Positions 1 to 8,950 are shown, counted from the first letter of the stretch. The stretch is 64,000 nucleotides of DNA from Halobacillus litoralis (GCF_020524025.1 NZ_JAIVKN010000002.1:1-64000); one strand, 5' to 3'. A program made the numbers and translations. The notes: generated from the sequence alone by a model not told the origin.

Positions 1-9
1 CTCCATAAA
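1..9 (-). rRNA. 16S rRNA, extreme 5' end (partial)
   Basis: On the minus strand the window begins with TTTATGGAG, which matches the usual Bacillus 16S start (TTTATCGGAGAGTTTGATC) as far as it goes. The rest of the gene lies beyond the left edge. Support comes mainly from the rrn-type leader and promoters just upstream, since only nine bases of the gene are visible. Confidence 0.7.
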
Positions 10-145
10 AGTTAAGTTTGACTTGCTCATTTGCACACCGAATGTGCTTGTTTCAAATCTCTTCATAAAGAAGAAATGTTTTGACGTACTGGTTGGTTCG
101 TTCAGTTTTCAAAGATCAACAACTGTCTCTAACGACAGTAACCAA
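10..145 (-). promoter_or_regulatory. rRNA operon leader with boxA-like element
   Basis: This is the transcribed leader between the rrn promoters and 16S. Around 99-120 the minus strand carries GATCTTTGAAAACTGAAC, the boxA-like sequence typical of Bacillus rRNA leaders and spacers, where antitermination factors (NusB/S10) bind. A small perfect hairpin, ACTGTC-6 nt-GACAGT, sits at 122-139, just upstream of boxA in the transcript. Confidence 0.75.
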
Positions 146-175
146 ATTCTATCATAATAAGCGATGTCTCGTCAA
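146..175 (-). promoter_or_regulatory. rrn promoter P2
   Basis: Minus-strand -35 TTGACG (170-175), 18-nt spacer and -10 TAGAAT (146-151). It lies directly before the leader hairpin, as expected for the start-proximal promoter of a Bacillus rRNA operon. Confidence 0.65.
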
Positions 176-243
176 TATTTTTCATAGATTTTTTGGTTTG
201 TTTTTTGTTTGCTTTAAGTGCTATCAATTAAGCAACGTTAACT

Positions 244-272
244 ATGTTACATGTTTCATTCTAAATAGTCAA
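244..272 (-). promoter_or_regulatory. rrn promoter P1
   Basis: Minus-strand -35 TTGACT (267-272), 17-nt spacer and -10 TAACAT (244-249), about 100 bp upstream of P2. Tandem promoters at this spacing are usual for rRNA operons. Confidence 0.55.
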
Positions 273-351
273 TAGTTATCTATAAAACTTATAAACTTTT
301 CTTACGCACATACTCCTGGGCTCCTTTTGTAATAATTTTAATAGAAAGTAA

Positions 352-383
352 AAAGATCCCCTCCTTGCAAGGAGAAGATCTTT
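352..383. terminator. Terminator after the rhodanese-like gene
   Basis: AAAGATC and GATCTTT flank an inner CTCCTTGCAAGGAG palindrome. The minus strand ends in a T-rich run, so it terminates the ytwF pair. It also separates that pair from the rRNA promoters. Confidence 0.7.
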
Positions 384-714
384 AATTCGATTGAATATAG
401 TAAACAGATTTCCGTTTTTTCCTTCTTATCATCTTCGCTGCTAGTTTTGCCCCCCGCTTATCATCAGTAACAAGCAGGATATTCCCCGGGCAATCCCACC
501 GCTCTTTTAGAAAACGTGGCAGATAATTTAAGGGAATGTTTTCAGCACCTGGATAAGGAGAACGATGGGCATGAATATAGTCCCGTATATCAATGACACA
601 GAAATCGTCTTTATCTTCAGATCGCATTTGGTAAGGTTTTAACGATGGTCTTGAATAATATCCATAGATTACAACTATTAAAAGAAAAACGGCCAAACCA
701 TATATCCATTCCAT
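382..714 (-). CDS. Membrane-anchored rhodanese-like protein lacking the catalytic Cys
   Basis: This 110-aa protein has an N-terminal membrane segment (about residues 4-20) followed by a rhodanese fold: VIDIRD as the first strand motif, then a HRSPYPGAENIPL stretch. The position that normally carries the active-site loop (CRSGxRS) reads LLVTDDKRG, so the sulfur-accepting cysteine is absent and sulfurtransferase activity is unlikely. It lies 19 nt downstream of ytwF, a rhodanese with an intact active site, and the two probably share a transcript. It may act as a membrane-tethered binding or scaffold domain for its active neighbour, but that is inference. Confidence 0.75.
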   Translation of the reverse strand: MEWIYGLAVFLLIVVIYGYYSRPSLKPYQMRSEDKDDFCVIDIRDYIHAHRSPYPGAENIPLNYLPRFLKERWDCPGNILLVTDDKRGAKLAAKMIRRKKRKSVYYIQSN

Positions 715-733
715 TCCCTACGATCCCTTCAAA

Positions 734-1045
734 TTAAAAAACTAGTTCTCCATTCCATTTCAACATGCCGCCTTCCATATTTACTACATTCGCAAAACCC
801 TTTTCGCTCATAAACTCAGCAGCATTCATACTTCTTCTGCCAGAACGGCAGATCATTACGTATTGCTGATCTTTCGGAAGGTCGTCAATTGCCTGCGGAA
901 TGTCACCAAGCCGGATATGTTTAGCTGTGGGAACCATTCCTTGGGCAACCTCTTCATCTTCACGAACATCTATCACCGTAATATCTTCATTTTTTTCAAT
1001 TTTCTGTTCTACTTCCTGGGGTGTAATCTCTTTAATATAACTCAC
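734..1045 (-). CDS. ytwF: Rhodanese-family sulfurtransferase YtwF
   Basis: A cytoplasmic single-domain rhodanese of 103 aa with VIDVREDEE near the start and the active-site loop CRSGRRS near residue 66, whose Cys would carry persulfide sulfur. Length, sequence and position next to leuS match B. subtilis YtwF. The start has a GGAGG Shine-Dalgarno. It is the first gene of a two-gene unit with the membrane rhodanese-like gene. The sulfur acceptor is not known from the sequence. Confidence 0.88.
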   Translation of the reverse strand: MSYIKEITPQEVEQKIEKNEDITVIDVREDEEVAQGMVPTAKHIRLGDIPQAIDDLPKDQQYVMICRSGRRSMNAAEFMSEKGFANVVNMEGGMLKWNGELVF

Positions 1046-1078
1046 ATAAATCCCTCCATTTGAATAGGATGCAAGTAT

Positions 1079-1106
1079 ATTTTAATTCATCATATTTCAA
1101 AGTCAA
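1079..1106 (-). promoter_or_regulatory. Probable ytwF promoter
   Basis: Minus-strand -35 TTGACT (1101-1106), 16-nt spacer and -10 TAAAAT (1079-1084), about 35 nt before the ytwF start. Confidence 0.45.
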
Positions 1107-1157
1107 GACTTCTGTTTGGGTGTATTTTACACTTTCATCGTTTTAAATCATAAACAA

Positions 1158-1188
1158 AAGAGTCCCGCACCTGTTGTGCGGGACTCTT
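1158..1188 (-). terminator. leuS terminator
   Basis: A perfect 13-bp inverted repeat, AAGAGTCCCGCAC with its complement around a 5-nt loop, directly after the leuS stop codon. Confidence 0.88.
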
Positions 1189-1193
1189 TAAAT

Positions 1194-3608
1194 TTAGTTT
1201 GCTACAATATTAACTAACTTACCAGGAACAGCAATAACTTTCCTGACGGTTTTTCCTTCCAGCCATTGCTGGACATTCTCATTTTCCAGCGCCAGTTTTT
1301 CCATATCTTCTTTAGAAGCTTCTTTATTTATCTTGATTTTCGCCCTAACTTTCCCCATGACCTGAACGACAACTTCCACTTCGTCCTCTATAAGTTTGGA
1401 TTCATCAAACGTTGGCCAGGCTTGATAGCTGATCGTGCCGGAGTGACCGAGCTTCTCCCATAACTCTTCCGCTAAATGAGGAGCTACTGGTGATAACAGC
1501 TTCACAAAACCTTCAACATATTCTTTCGGAATTACATCTGCTTTGTACCCTTCATTAATAAACACCATCATCTGTGAGATGCCTGTATTAAATCGAAGCT
1601 CCTCAAAGTTTTCAGTGACTTTCTTCACTGTTTCGTGGTAAACCTTTTCCAATGTTGTATCTTTACTTTCCGATTGTACCGTCTCAGAAAGTTTACCTTC
1701 AACGACAAAGAGTCTCCATACTCGATCAAGGAACCTCCGCGCTCCATCCAATCCATTTGTAGACCATGCAACAGAAGCTTCCAGTGGCCCCATGAACATT
1801 TCATAAAGTCTTAGTGTATCTGCACCATGGGAATAAACAATGTCGTCCGGGTTTACAACATTCCCTTTAGATTTACTCATTTTTTCATTGTTTTCCCCTA
1901 AGATCATACCTTGGTTAAACAGCTTTTGGAATGGCTCCTTCGTAGGAACAACTCCTGCATCATATAGAACCTTGTGCCAGAAACGGGCATAAAGTAAGTG
2001 CAGCACGGCGTGTTCGGCTCCACCAATGTACACATCAACCGGAAGCCACTTTTTCAACGCTTCGTAATCAGCAAATGATTCATCATTATCTGCATCGATG
2101 TAACGAAGATAATACCAACAGCTTCCCGCCCATTGGGGCATAGTGTTTGTTTCTCTGCGCCCTTTCATTCCTGTATCCGGATCAACAACGTTCACCCATT
2201 CATCGATATTCGCAAGTGGAGATTCACCTGTACCAGATGGTTTAATTTCCGTTGTTTTAGGTAGTTCTACAGGAAGATCTTTTTCCTCAACAGGAGTAAT
2301 GGATCCATCTTCCCAATGTATTACAGGAATAGGCTCTCCCCAATAACGCTGACGGCTGAATAACCAGTCACGAAGGCGGTAGGTCGTCTGCTTCTTCCCT
2401 TTCCCGTTTTCTTCGAGCCAGTCAATCGCTTTCGTGATCGCTTCATCTTTGCCTAAACCATTTAAGAAATCAGAGTTAATGTGAGGACCGTCTTCAGTAT
2501 AAGCCGCCTCATTTACATCGCCGCCTTCAACAACAGGAATGATCGGCAATTCAAATTTTTGAGCAAACTCGTAGTCCCTCTCATCGTGAGCAGGAACGGC
2601 CATGATTGCGCCGCTTCCATAACTCATCAACACATAATCCGCTACCCAGATTGGCAATTTTTCTTGGTTTATAGGATTCACAGCATAAGCACCCGTAAAC
2701 ACACCAGACTTATCTTTAGCTAAGTCTGTACGCTCAAGGTCACTCTTGTTCTGTGCTTTTTGAATATAGGCGTCTACACCTTCTTGCTGCTCCTCAGTTG
2801 TAATTTCATTTACTAGAGGATGTTCAGGCGCAAGGACCGCATAAGTAGCACCGAATAATGTATCAGGTCGAGTTGTGAAAACGTCAAATGATTGATCGGA
2901 CCCGTTAATTTCGAAGGTCACTTCCGCTCCTTCAGATTTCCCAATCCAGTTTCTCTGCATATCCTTAATACTCTCAGGCCAGTCCAAATCCTCTAAATCG
3001 TCAAGAAGACGGTCAGCATAAGCAGTAATCTTAAGCATCCACTGCTTCATCGGGCGACGCTCGACAGGGTGATCGCCCCTTTCACTTTTACCATCGATTA
3101 CTTCTTCATTCGCAAGGACTGTACCAAGTGCCGGACACCAGTTAACAGCCACTTCATCAATATATGCCAAACCTTTTTCATACAGTTTCAGGAATATCCA
3201 CTGGGTCCATTTGTAATAGTCCGGATCTGTAGTATTTACTTCACGGTCCCAATCATAGGAGAAGCCAAGTTCCTGAATTTGTCTGCGGAAAGTATTGATA
3301 TTCTTTATTGTAAACTCCTCAGGATCATTCCCTGTATCAAGAGCATACTGCTCTGCAGGCAGACCAAAAGCATCCCATCCAATCGGGTGAAGTACTTCAT
3401 ATCCCTGCATCCGCTTCATACGGGATAGAATATCTGTTGCTGTATACCCTTCCGGGTGCCCAACGTGAAGCCCTGCCCCTGATGGGTAGGGGAACATATC
3501 TAAAGCATAAAATTTCTTCTTATCTGAGTAAGTATCTGTCTTAAAAGTCTTCTCATCGAGCCAATATTGCTGCCACTTTTTTTCAATGGTTTTATGATCA
3601 AAAGCCAT
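1194..3608 (-). CDS. leuS: Leucyl-tRNA synthetase
   Basis: Class Ia aminoacyl-tRNA synthetase of 804 aa that charges tRNA-Leu in the cytoplasm. The HIGH signature appears as HVGH within [15 protein letters not shown] near residue 45, the KMSKS loop as EKMSKSKGN in the C-terminal half, and a CP1 editing insertion lies between them. The start at [11 protein letters not shown] is chosen because GGAGG precedes it and bacterial LeuS proteins begin this way; the frame stays open further upstream, but that stretch lies inside the T-box leader. Expression should follow tRNA-Leu charging through the T-box. It ends at a strong terminator. Confidence 0.97.
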   Translation of the reverse strand: MAFDHKTIEKKWQQYWLDEKTFKTDTYSDKKKFYALDMFPYPSGAGLHVGHPEGYTATDILSRMKRMQGYEVLHPIGWDAFGLPAEQYALDTGNDPEEFTIKNINTFRRQIQELGFSYDWDREVNTTDPDYYKWTQWIFLKLYEKGLAYIDEVAVNWCPALGTVLANEEVIDGKSERGDHPVERRPMKQWMLKITAYADRLLDDLEDLDWPESIKDMQRNWIGKSEGAEVTFEINGSDQSFDVFTTRPDTLFGATYAVLAPEHPLVNEITTEEQQEGVDAYIQKAQNKSDLERTDLAKDKSGVFTGAYAVNPINQEKLPIWVADYVLMSYGSGAIMAVPAHDERDYEFAQKFELPIIPVVEGGDVNEAAYTEDGPHINSDFLNGLGKDEAITKAIDWLEENGKGKKQTTYRLRDWLFSRQRYWGEPIPVIHWEDGSITPVEEKDLPVELPKTTEIKPSGTGESPLANIDEWVNVVDPDTGMKGRRETNTMPQWAGSCWYYLRYIDADNDESFADYEALKKWLPVDVYIGGAEHAVLHLLYARFWHKVLYDAGVVPTKEPFQKLFNQGMILGENNEKMSKSKGNVVNPDDIVYSHGADTLRLYEMFMGPLEASVAWSTNGLDGARRFLDRVWRLFVVEGKLSETVQSESKDTTLEKVYHETVKKVTENFEELRFNTGISQMMVFINEGYKADVIPKEYVEGFVKLLSPVAPHLAEELWEKLGHSGTISYQAWPTFDESKLIEDEVEVVVQVMGKVRAKIKINKEASKEDMEKLALENENVQQWLEGKTVRKVIAVPGKLVNIVAN

Positions 3609-3639
3609 TTCTTTTCCTCCTCTTTTTCTCTTAAGAAAA

Positions 3640-3882
3640 TATAAAAAGCCCCTCATCCCTATATGGGACGAGAGGCTTGATTCCCGCGGTACCACCCAAA
3701 TTAACACAAACTGTGTTCAACTCGACATCAATAACGGCGATCACACCGGCAGAAACTACTTCCGTTCACTTCTGCGACATCCAAGGCGAGTTCATGAAGG
3801 TCAAGGACAGCTTTCACCAACCGCTGTCTCTCTTAGTCTCGAACCAATCACTACTACTCCTCTTCTACGTCTTTCTATATCT
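3640..3882 (-). promoter_or_regulatory. T-box leader of leuS (Leu, CUC specifier)
   Basis: The minus strand contains the T-box core GGGTGGTACCGCGGGAA (3681-3697), upstream Stem I sequence, and a specifier region GAACTC (3788-3793) whose CTC (3788-3790) is a leucine codon. The T-box is followed by a terminator hairpin. In this family uncharged cognate tRNA pairs with specifier and T-box and favours antitermination, so leuS is induced when Leu-tRNA is uncharged. Confidence 0.93.
3643..3678 (-). terminator. T-box regulated terminator
   Basis: A GC-rich hairpin on the minus strand (AAGCCTCTCGTCCC pairing with GGGATGAGGGGCTT) followed by T residues, located between the T-box core and the leuS start. 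This is the conditional terminator. Confidence 0.85.
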
Positions 3883-3888
3883 ATTCGT

Positions 3889-3917
3889 ATCTTAATGAAT
3901 GGAAAGGGCTTTGTCAA
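3889..3917 (-). promoter_or_regulatory. leuS promoter
   Basis: Minus-strand -35 TTGACA (3912-3917), 17-nt spacer and -10 TAAGAT (3889-3894), placed just upstream of the T-box Stem I. Confidence 0.8.
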
Positions 3918-3950
3918 GCACTCCCCTATGGAGCCAGTATAAACCTTTCA

Positions 3951-3959
3951 TGCTACAAT
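3951..3959 (+). promoter_or_regulatory. Extended -10 promoter of mnmM (ytqB)
   Basis: TGCTACAAT, an extended -10 element, 33 nt before the start codon; no good -35 is visible. Confidence 0.4.
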
Positions 3960-3991
3960 ACACATAAAAGTTATTGTTGGAGGATGAATAG

Positions 3992-4564
3992 ATGTTATTG
4001 GACCGTATATTAGATTTCAGTCATTCGTTAATAAAGAAAGCTGTCCAGGATGGGGACTTTGTCATTGATGGAACCTGCGGGAATGGTCATGACACGGCAT
4101 TTATGGCAGAACTTGTTGGAGAGTCCGGCCATGTGTATGCTTTTGATATTCAAGAAGAAGCTATTCAGAACACAGAAAACCGATTGAAAGAGAAGAAGTT
4201 ACATGATCGGGTCACCCTCATACACGGCACACACGGCCCTGTCCATGAGCATTTAAGGTCAGAGCACAAAAATCAAATTCAGGCTGCCATTTATAATTTA
4301 GGCTATCTGCCTGGAAGCGATAAGAGTGTAATTACAACTCCAGATGAAACCATCACATCAGTGAAGAACGTTCTTTCCTCTTTAAAGAAGGGCGGATTAA
4401 TTGTTCTTGTGGTCTATCATGGTCACTCTGGAGGCAGGGAAGAAAAAGACGCGCTTTTAGAGTATGTGTCTTCTTTAGACCACAAAAGCTACCACGTATT
4501 AAATTATGGTTTTATTAATCAAAAAAGGACACCCCCTTTCATTTTAGCGATCGAAAAGCATTGA
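3992..4564 (+). CDS. mnmM: tRNA wobble-uridine methyltransferase MnmM (YtqB)
   Basis: A 190-aa class I SAM-dependent methyltransferase. SAM motif I reads DGTCGNGHD around residues 27-35, and the acidic residue ending strand 2 is in YAFDIQ. The protein matches B. subtilis YtqB (MnmM), which methylates the aminomethyl group of nm5s2U to give mnm5s2U at tRNA position 34. It stands alone, divergent from the leuS leader, with GGAGG upstream of its ATG and a shared terminator at its 3' end. Confidence 0.85.
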   Translation: MLLDRILDFSHSLIKKAVQDGDFVIDGTCGNGHDTAFMAELVGESGHVYAFDIQEEAIQNTENRLKEKKLHDRVTLIHGTHGPVHEHLRSEHKNQIQAAIYNLGYLPGSDKSVITTPDETITSVKNVLSSLKKGGLIVLVVYHGHSGGREEKDALLEYVSSLDHKSYHVLNYGFINQKRTPPFILAIEKH

Positions 4565-4577
4565 TTCATAAAATAAA

Positions 4578-4612
4578 AAAGCCGGGGCACTTACCCTTGC
4601 CGCCCCGGCTTT
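4578..4612. terminator. Bidirectional terminator between mnmM and ytpB
   Basis: AAAGCCGGGGC and GCCCCGGCTTT form an 11-bp stem. The loop contains the ytpB stop codon, so one arm of the stem codes for the last residues of YtpB. Confidence 0.85.
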
Positions 4613-5667
4613 AATGTATGGTACATTTTCGTATTGTAATAGAAGAAAGACGCCTTTTTCCCACTTATCTTTAATAAGTCCTTCACAAAGCTTCTGCCGT
4701 TTGAAAGTCTCCCCACCTTCTGATCGGCCAAATACATTCCAACAAGTCCTTTATGTATCATTTGGTGGAAAGAGGGGTCAGGCAGTTTCTGTACTTCTTC
4801 ATTTGTTCGTTCAACAAAATACTTAAACCGGCCTTTCATCTGTTCCTCATGATCATAGTAAGCGCAGAAATTCAAATCCCCTTCTCTTTCATCTTCTTCC
4901 TGATCAATATAATAGTCTAGTAAAATATGCAGCCCCTGCATGAAAGGGAAATAACTCCGTTCAATCTGCTCAGCCAGTTGCGGATTCATTTTGCTTCCAA
5001 GAGCATACGACACTAAACAAAAGATCCCAAGTGTAGATCCGGTACAGGCAGAAAATTCATACCAGTTCAGTTCAGGCCACTCGGATTGATGGTCTTCAAA
5101 CCATTGCTTGAGACGAGGAATCCTCTCTTCTTCGATCACATGTTTATGCACTTGAAGGTCACTATATAGACGCCCAAGCTTTTTTGTATGTTTTGAAATG
5201 AGTTCATAACTTTCCGTTTCTCCAAGAATCTGCTGACAGGTTTCCACCAGGTCATGAAGATATCCACCATCGTCTTTTTCCTGCCTAAAATAATAATAAT
5301 CCCGGCATTTGTTATTCGGAGAGAGAGCGTCTTCCATAGACAGATGAAGCATCCGGAAATCTTCCGGATCCATAGATGTACTTCGGTCACACAAATTATC
5401 GAGATAATCACTAATTGTCTGGTAAGCAACGATAAATCGAATGGCTTTTAGAGAATGTTCCCCTGCCAATAAAGCATAAATAGAACCGCCCTCACAATGA
5501 AAAGTTTTATCCTGAATACTTGAAAGCGCCTGTGTTCTAAGCTCCTTGTCAGGAATACTTTTGGCGCGGGAGGTCCAATATTCAAGCTCTTTATGAACAT
5601 TTGGAAATATATTTCGGTACACTCTATACATTAAATGGATGGAATTACTCGGAACAGAACCAATCAA
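4591..5667 (-). CDS. ytpB: Tetraprenyl-beta-curcumene synthase YtpB
   Basis: A 358-aa protein of the DUF2600 (YtpB) terpene synthase family, which in B. subtilis cyclises tetraprenyl diphosphate to tetraprenyl-beta-curcumene, precursor of sesquarterpenes. The N-terminal block FHCEGGSIYALL and the Asp-rich DYLDNLCDR around residue 90 are characteristic. Translation appears to start at TTG (5665-5667), nine nt after GGAGG; no ATG has a better Shine-Dalgarno. It lies 14 nt downstream of ytpA, as in B. subtilis. Its last codons are part of a terminator stem. Confidence 0.88.
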   Translation of the reverse strand: MIGSVPSNSIHLMYRVYRNIFPNVHKELEYWTSRAKSIPDKELRTQALSSIQDKTFHCEGGSIYALLAGEHSLKAIRFIVAYQTISDYLDNLCDRSTSMDPEDFRMLHLSMEDALSPNNKCRDYYYFRQEKDDGGYLHDLVETCQQILGETESYELISKHTKKLGRLYSDLQVHKHVIEEERIPRLKQWFEDHQSEWPELNWYEFSACTGSTLGIFCLVSYALGSKMNPQLAEQIERSYFPFMQGLHILLDYYIDQEEDEREGDLNFCAYYDHEEQMKGRFKYFVERTNEEVQKLPDPSFHQMIHKGLVGMYLADQKVGRLSNGRSFVKDLLKISGKKASFFYYNTKMYHTLKPGRQG

Positions 5668-5681
5668 CAGATGCTGCCTCC

Positions 5682-6470
5682 TTACTTTTCAGATTCATTC
5701 ATATGATTCTTTAAAAACGTATGGGTATAATCATAAACATCTTCCCATTCAGGTTCGTTAAAAATTTCATGGTAGAGACCCGGCCACCGCTTATAACTTT
5801 TTTCTTTCGTCACTACCTTATTAAACCACTCGGTTGTACTTTCGACCTCTACCATAAAATCTTCTTCCGCCTGCATCACAAGCAAAGGAACATCAGGAAA
5901 TTTTTCAATAGCTGAGAAAGCCAGCCGGGTTGCCTTTTGAAATTCACGGTACCAACGGATGGATACTCTATCAATGATCAGCGGGTCGTTGTTAAATTCA
6001 TCGATTTTCTTTTGATTCCTCGTGATAATTTCAGGCTTTTGAGGTGCTTTGACTCGAAGGGACGGGGTGAACTTATTTAAGAGGTGAGAAACCACTTCCA
6101 GAGCTCTGCTCGCTTTATTTAAAATTCCAACTGCAGGTGAGGAGAGTACAACGCCATCAACTTCAGGCTCTCTTTCTTCCATAAAGCGGATAACAGCAAG
6201 CCCTCCCATGCTATGACCAATAATAAACACTTTCTTATTTGGATCTGCTTGTTCATACCAGGTTTGAATGGTTGCAACATAATCATTAAACGAGTGAATA
6301 TGTCCTTTTTTCCCCTTCGACCTGCCTTGACCGGGAAGGTCTCCATAAATGACGGAAAAGCCATCCTCTCGGAAACGATCGATTAAATCATTATATCTTC
6401 CTCCATGTTCAAAAGCCCCGTGAACTAGGATTATGGTTGCTTTGTCATCTGGTGTCTCCAATTTCTTCAC
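5682..6470 (-). CDS. ytpA: Alpha/beta-hydrolase, lysophospholipase YtpA
   Basis: A 262-aa hydrolase with an early VHGAFEHGGRY oxyanion region, nucleophile elbow GHSMGG near residue 97, and late Asp and His candidates (QAEEDFMV, LYHEIFNEPE). It matches YtpA, described in B. subtilis as a phospholipase-type enzyme in bacilysocin (lysophosphatidylglycerol antibiotic) formation. The start is GTG, preceded by GAGGG. It forms a transcription unit with ytpB and is divergent from ytoA. Confidence 0.82.
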   Translation of the reverse strand: MKKLETPDDKATIILVHGAFEHGGRYNDLIDRFREDGFSVIYGDLPGQGRSKGKKGHIHSFNDYVATIQTWYEQADPNKKVFIIGHSMGGLAVIRFMEEREPEVDGVVLSSPAVGILNKASRALEVVSHLLNKFTPSLRVKAPQKPEIITRNQKKIDEFNNDPLIIDRVSIRWYREFQKATRLAFSAIEKFPDVPLLVMQAEEDFMVEVESTTEWFNKVVTKEKSYKRWPGLYHEIFNEPEWEDVYDYTHTFLKNHMNESEK

Positions 6471-6490
6471 AGCGTTTCCCTCATTTCATC

Positions 6491-6499
6491 TGCTATACT
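6491..6499 (+). promoter_or_regulatory. Extended -10 promoter of ytoA
   Basis: TGCTATACT lies 31 nt before the ytoA start, followed by an AGGGGG Shine-Dalgarno. The -35 is poor. Confidence 0.45.
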
Positions 6500-6529
6500 A
6501 AGGATAACCATATTATAAGGGGGTTTTTC

Positions 6530-7042
6530 ATGATTTGCGAATATAAAGGCAAATATCCGAAAATCCATTCCAGCGCATACATTGCCGAGGACGCTGTTAT
6601 TACTGGAGATGTGACCATAGAGGAGAACGCAAGCATATGGTTTAAAACAGTCATTCGTGGAGATGTTTCGTCTGTACATATCGGTAAGAACTGCAACGTC
6701 CAAGACCTAAGCCTTCTTCACCAAAGTCCAGGAAAACCTTTGATTCTTGAAGAGGGAGTGACCATTGGCCACCAGGTCACCCTTCATTCAGCTCATATTA
6801 AAAAAAATGCACTGATCGGGATGGGGTCACTGATATTAGATGGAGCAGAAATTGGAGAGCAGGCGTTTATCGGCGCGGGAAGTCTTGTGCCCCCCGGTAA
6901 AGTCATCCCTCCAAATACTTTAGCTTTCGGCCGGCCCGCTAAGGTTGTGCGGGAACTCAACGAAGAGGACATCCAAGAACTAAACAGGGTTCGCGCTACA
7001 TATGTGGAAAAAGGACAATACTATAAAGAAAAAAGAACGTAA
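6530..7042 (+). CDS. ytoA: Gamma-carbonic-anhydrase-like hexapeptide protein YtoA
   Basis: A 170-aa left-handed beta-helix protein built of imperfect hexapeptide repeats, such as GDVTIEENASIW and GAEIGEQAFIGAGS. Three His that could hold metal are in LLHQSP and GHQVTLH. It matches B. subtilis YtoA of the gamma-CA/YrdA family; substrate and activity are not established. The start follows AGGGGG; an upstream in-frame ATG would overlap ytpA and lacks a ribosome site. It ends at its own terminator. Confidence 0.85.
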   Translation: MICEYKGKYPKIHSSAYIAEDAVITGDVTIEENASIWFKTVIRGDVSSVHIGKNCNVQDLSLLHQSPGKPLILEEGVTIGHQVTLHSAHIKKNALIGMGSLILDGAEIGEQAFIGAGSLVPPGKVIPPNTLAFGRPAKVVRELNEEDIQELNRVRATYVEKGQYYKEKRT

Positions 7043-7047
7043 ATTAT

Positions 7048-7079
7048 ACGTACCTTTCATTAGAAAGGTACGTTTTTTC
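7048..7079 (+). terminator. ytoA terminator
   Basis: ACGTACCTTTC and its exact complement around a 4-nt loop, followed by six T. Confidence 0.9.
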
Positions 7080-7115
7080 ACAACAGTGATATCCATCAAT
7101 CTTTTGAAAAATATA

Positions 7116-7148
7116 AAAAAGCTGCTCCACATAAGTGAAACAGCTTTT
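7116..7148 (-). terminator. metK terminator
   Basis: An imperfect AAAAGCTGTTTCAC / GTGGAGCAGCTTTTTT hairpin on the minus strand, just after the metK stop. Confidence 0.75.
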
Positions 7149-7152
7149 AGTA

Positions 7153-8352
7153 TTATTTATTAAAAAGGGCTTTTAATTCTTCTACTTTATCAGTGCGCTC
7201 CCAAGGGAACTCTACATCTGTTCGTCCAAAGTGACCAAAAGCAGCAGTCTGGCGGTATATCGGCTGGCGCAGTTCCAGCATTTTAATAATACCTGCTGGA
7301 CGTAAATCAAATAGTTTACGGACAGCTTCTTCAAGTTCTTCTTCAGAAACCTTACCTGTGCCATTTGTATTAATGGATATGGAAACCGGCTGAGCTACAC
7401 CTATCGCGTACGCCAGCTGAACTTCTACAGAGTCAGCAAGTTTTGCAGCGACAATGTTTTTAGCAACATAACGGGCGGCATAAGCAGCTGAACGGTCAAC
7501 TTTAGTGGCATCTTTCCCGCTGAATGCGCCACCTCCGTGACGGGCATACCCGCCGTACGTATCCACAATAATTTTTCTTCCTGTTAAACCAGCATCCCCC
7601 TGAGGCCCGCCAATAACAAAACGTCCTGTAGGATTGATAAAGTATTTCGTTTGGTTATCGATGTACCCTTCAGGAACAACCGGTTCAATGACATGTTTCT
7701 TTAAGTCCTCTTTGATCTGTTCCAGAGTAATCTCTTCCGCGTGCTGCGTGGAGATAACAATTGTATCTACACGTACAGGCTTATCATTTTCATCATATTC
7801 AATCGTGACTTGAGTCTTACCATCTGGACGCAGGTATTCAAGAGTTCCGTCATTCCTGACGTCTGACAAACGTTTAGATAGTTTGTGCGCTAAAGAGATA
7901 GGAAGAGGCATCAGTTCTTCTGTTTCATTGTTGGCAAAACCAAACATTAGTCCCTGGTCTCCAGCACCAATCGCTTCGATTTCATCGTCACTCATTTGAC
8001 CTTCACGTGACTCAAGCGCAACATCGACACCTCCGGCAATATCAGGAGATTGTTCATCAATCGCTGTCAACACTGCACAAGTATCAGCATCAAATCCATA
8101 CTTAGCACGCGTATAACCGATATCCTTAATGGTTTGACGTACAATAGATGGAATATCTACATATGTGTTTGTACTAATCTCTCCAGAGACAAGCACAAGC
8201 CCTGTTGTCACGGTTGTCTCACAAGCAACCCTTGCATTCGGGTCGTTTTTTAAAATTTCGTCTAAAATGGCATCAGAAATCTGATCACAAATTTTGTCCG
8301 GGTGACCTTCTGTTACAGACTCTGATGTGAATAACCGGCGATTCGCAGGCAT
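7153..8352 (-). CDS. metK: S-adenosylmethionine synthetase
   Basis: A 399-aa enzyme making SAM from methionine and ATP in the cytoplasm. Signatures are [16 protein letters not shown] near residue 11, [10 protein letters not shown], and the glycine-rich [17 protein letters not shown]-loop-like stretch. Length and sequence are typical. It is monocistronic, with a SAM riboswitch in its leader so that product represses expression, and is divergent from pckA as in B. subtilis. Confidence 0.98.
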   Translation of the reverse strand: MPANRRLFTSESVTEGHPDKICDQISDAILDEILKNDPNARVACETTVTTGLVLVSGEISTNTYVDIPSIVRQTIKDIGYTRAKYGFDADTCAVLTAIDEQSPDIAGGVDVALESREGQMSDDEIEAIGAGDQGLMFGFANNETEELMPLPISLAHKLSKRLSDVRNDGTLEYLRPDGKTQVTIEYDENDKPVRVDTIVISTQHAEEITLEQIKEDLKKHVIEPVVPEGYIDNQTKYFINPTGRFVIGGPQGDAGLTGRKIIVDTYGGYARHGGGAFSGKDATKVDRSAAYAARYVAKNIVAAKLADSVEVQLAYAIGVAQPVSISINTNGTGKVSEEELEEAVRKLFDLRPAGIIKMLELRQPIYRQTAAFGHFGRTDVEFPWERTDKVEELKALFNK

Positions 8353-8530
8353 TCTAAAAACTCCTCCTTCTCTAAGTACAAAGTATTAGACGGAACTCTT
8401 TACCAGTATGTGCAGAAACGATAAACTCGTTTCATTTATATTCTTGCTGTATCTTTTTCACACCGTTGGAGCTTTTAGATAGGAATATCTACAGGAACCT
8501 TCACCTGATTATGGATATTTCCCTCAAAAA

Positions 8531-8561
8531 AGAAAAAACCCTTCCTATAGCGAGGAAAGGG
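8531..8561 (-). terminator. SAM riboswitch terminator
   Basis: On the minus strand CCCTTTCCT pairs with AGGAAGGG and is followed by a T-rich tract. It lies immediately 3' of the aptamer and is the expected SAM-dependent terminator. Confidence 0.85.
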
Positions 8562-8571
8562 GCTGCTTCCT

Positions 8572-8691
8572 TTCGCTCTTATCGTCCAAGGAGACATTTC
8601 GACTCCTTGCTTCAGGTTAGCACCATGTCACGAAACGTGACGGTTGCTGGGTTTCAAAGGGCCTGTCCCTCCACCAACTCTGGATAAGAGA
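8572..8691 (-). promoter_or_regulatory. SAM-I (S-box) riboswitch of metK
   Basis: The minus strand has the S-box landmarks in order: P1 strand CTCTTATCC, GAGGGA, GAAACCCAGCAACC, TGGTGCTAACC, then AAGGAGTCGAAATGTCTCC and the closing P1 strand GATAAGAG. It binds SAM and terminates metK transcription when SAM is plentiful. Confidence 0.95.
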
Positions 8692-8707
8692 GTTTCCGTT
8701 CTCAGTT

Positions 8708-8736
8708 ATCGTATCGAAAACCCTGTTTGTTGTCAA
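8708..8736 (-). promoter_or_regulatory. metK promoter
   Basis: Minus-strand -35 TTGACA (8731-8736), exact 17-nt spacer and -10 TACGAT (8708-8713), immediately upstream of the S-box aptamer. Confidence 0.8.
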
Positions 8737-8889
8737 TTGAATTTACAGGCTTTTGTCGATCTGGAGCAGAACTGTATCAGGAACATAAACGTTACCCAAA
8801 AACCTACATATGATATTGAAGAGACGGTTAGAACACTAATTTGGAAAACTTTAAGTCATTCCAATAATAGTATGGACTAATAAACCTAA

Positions 8890-8900
8890 TGTGTTATACT
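8890..8900 (+). promoter_or_regulatory. pckA -10 with overlapping CcpN-like operator
   Basis: TGTGTTATACT fits the published CcpN motif TRTGHYATAYW at every position and contains the -10 hexamer TATACT (8895-8900). In B. subtilis CcpN represses pckA and gapB during glycolytic growth, so both position and target fit. The -35 region is poor. No second copy was identified. Confidence 0.5.
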
Positions 8901-8950
8901 AATCTCACATTAGATTTTATAAATTCAAATGCAAAGGCGGGACGACGCAT

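Noticed and set aside
3609-3707. 33-residue N-terminal extension of LeuS
   Set aside because: It would lie in the T-box terminator and antiterminator; the start after GGAGG matches other LeuS proteins.
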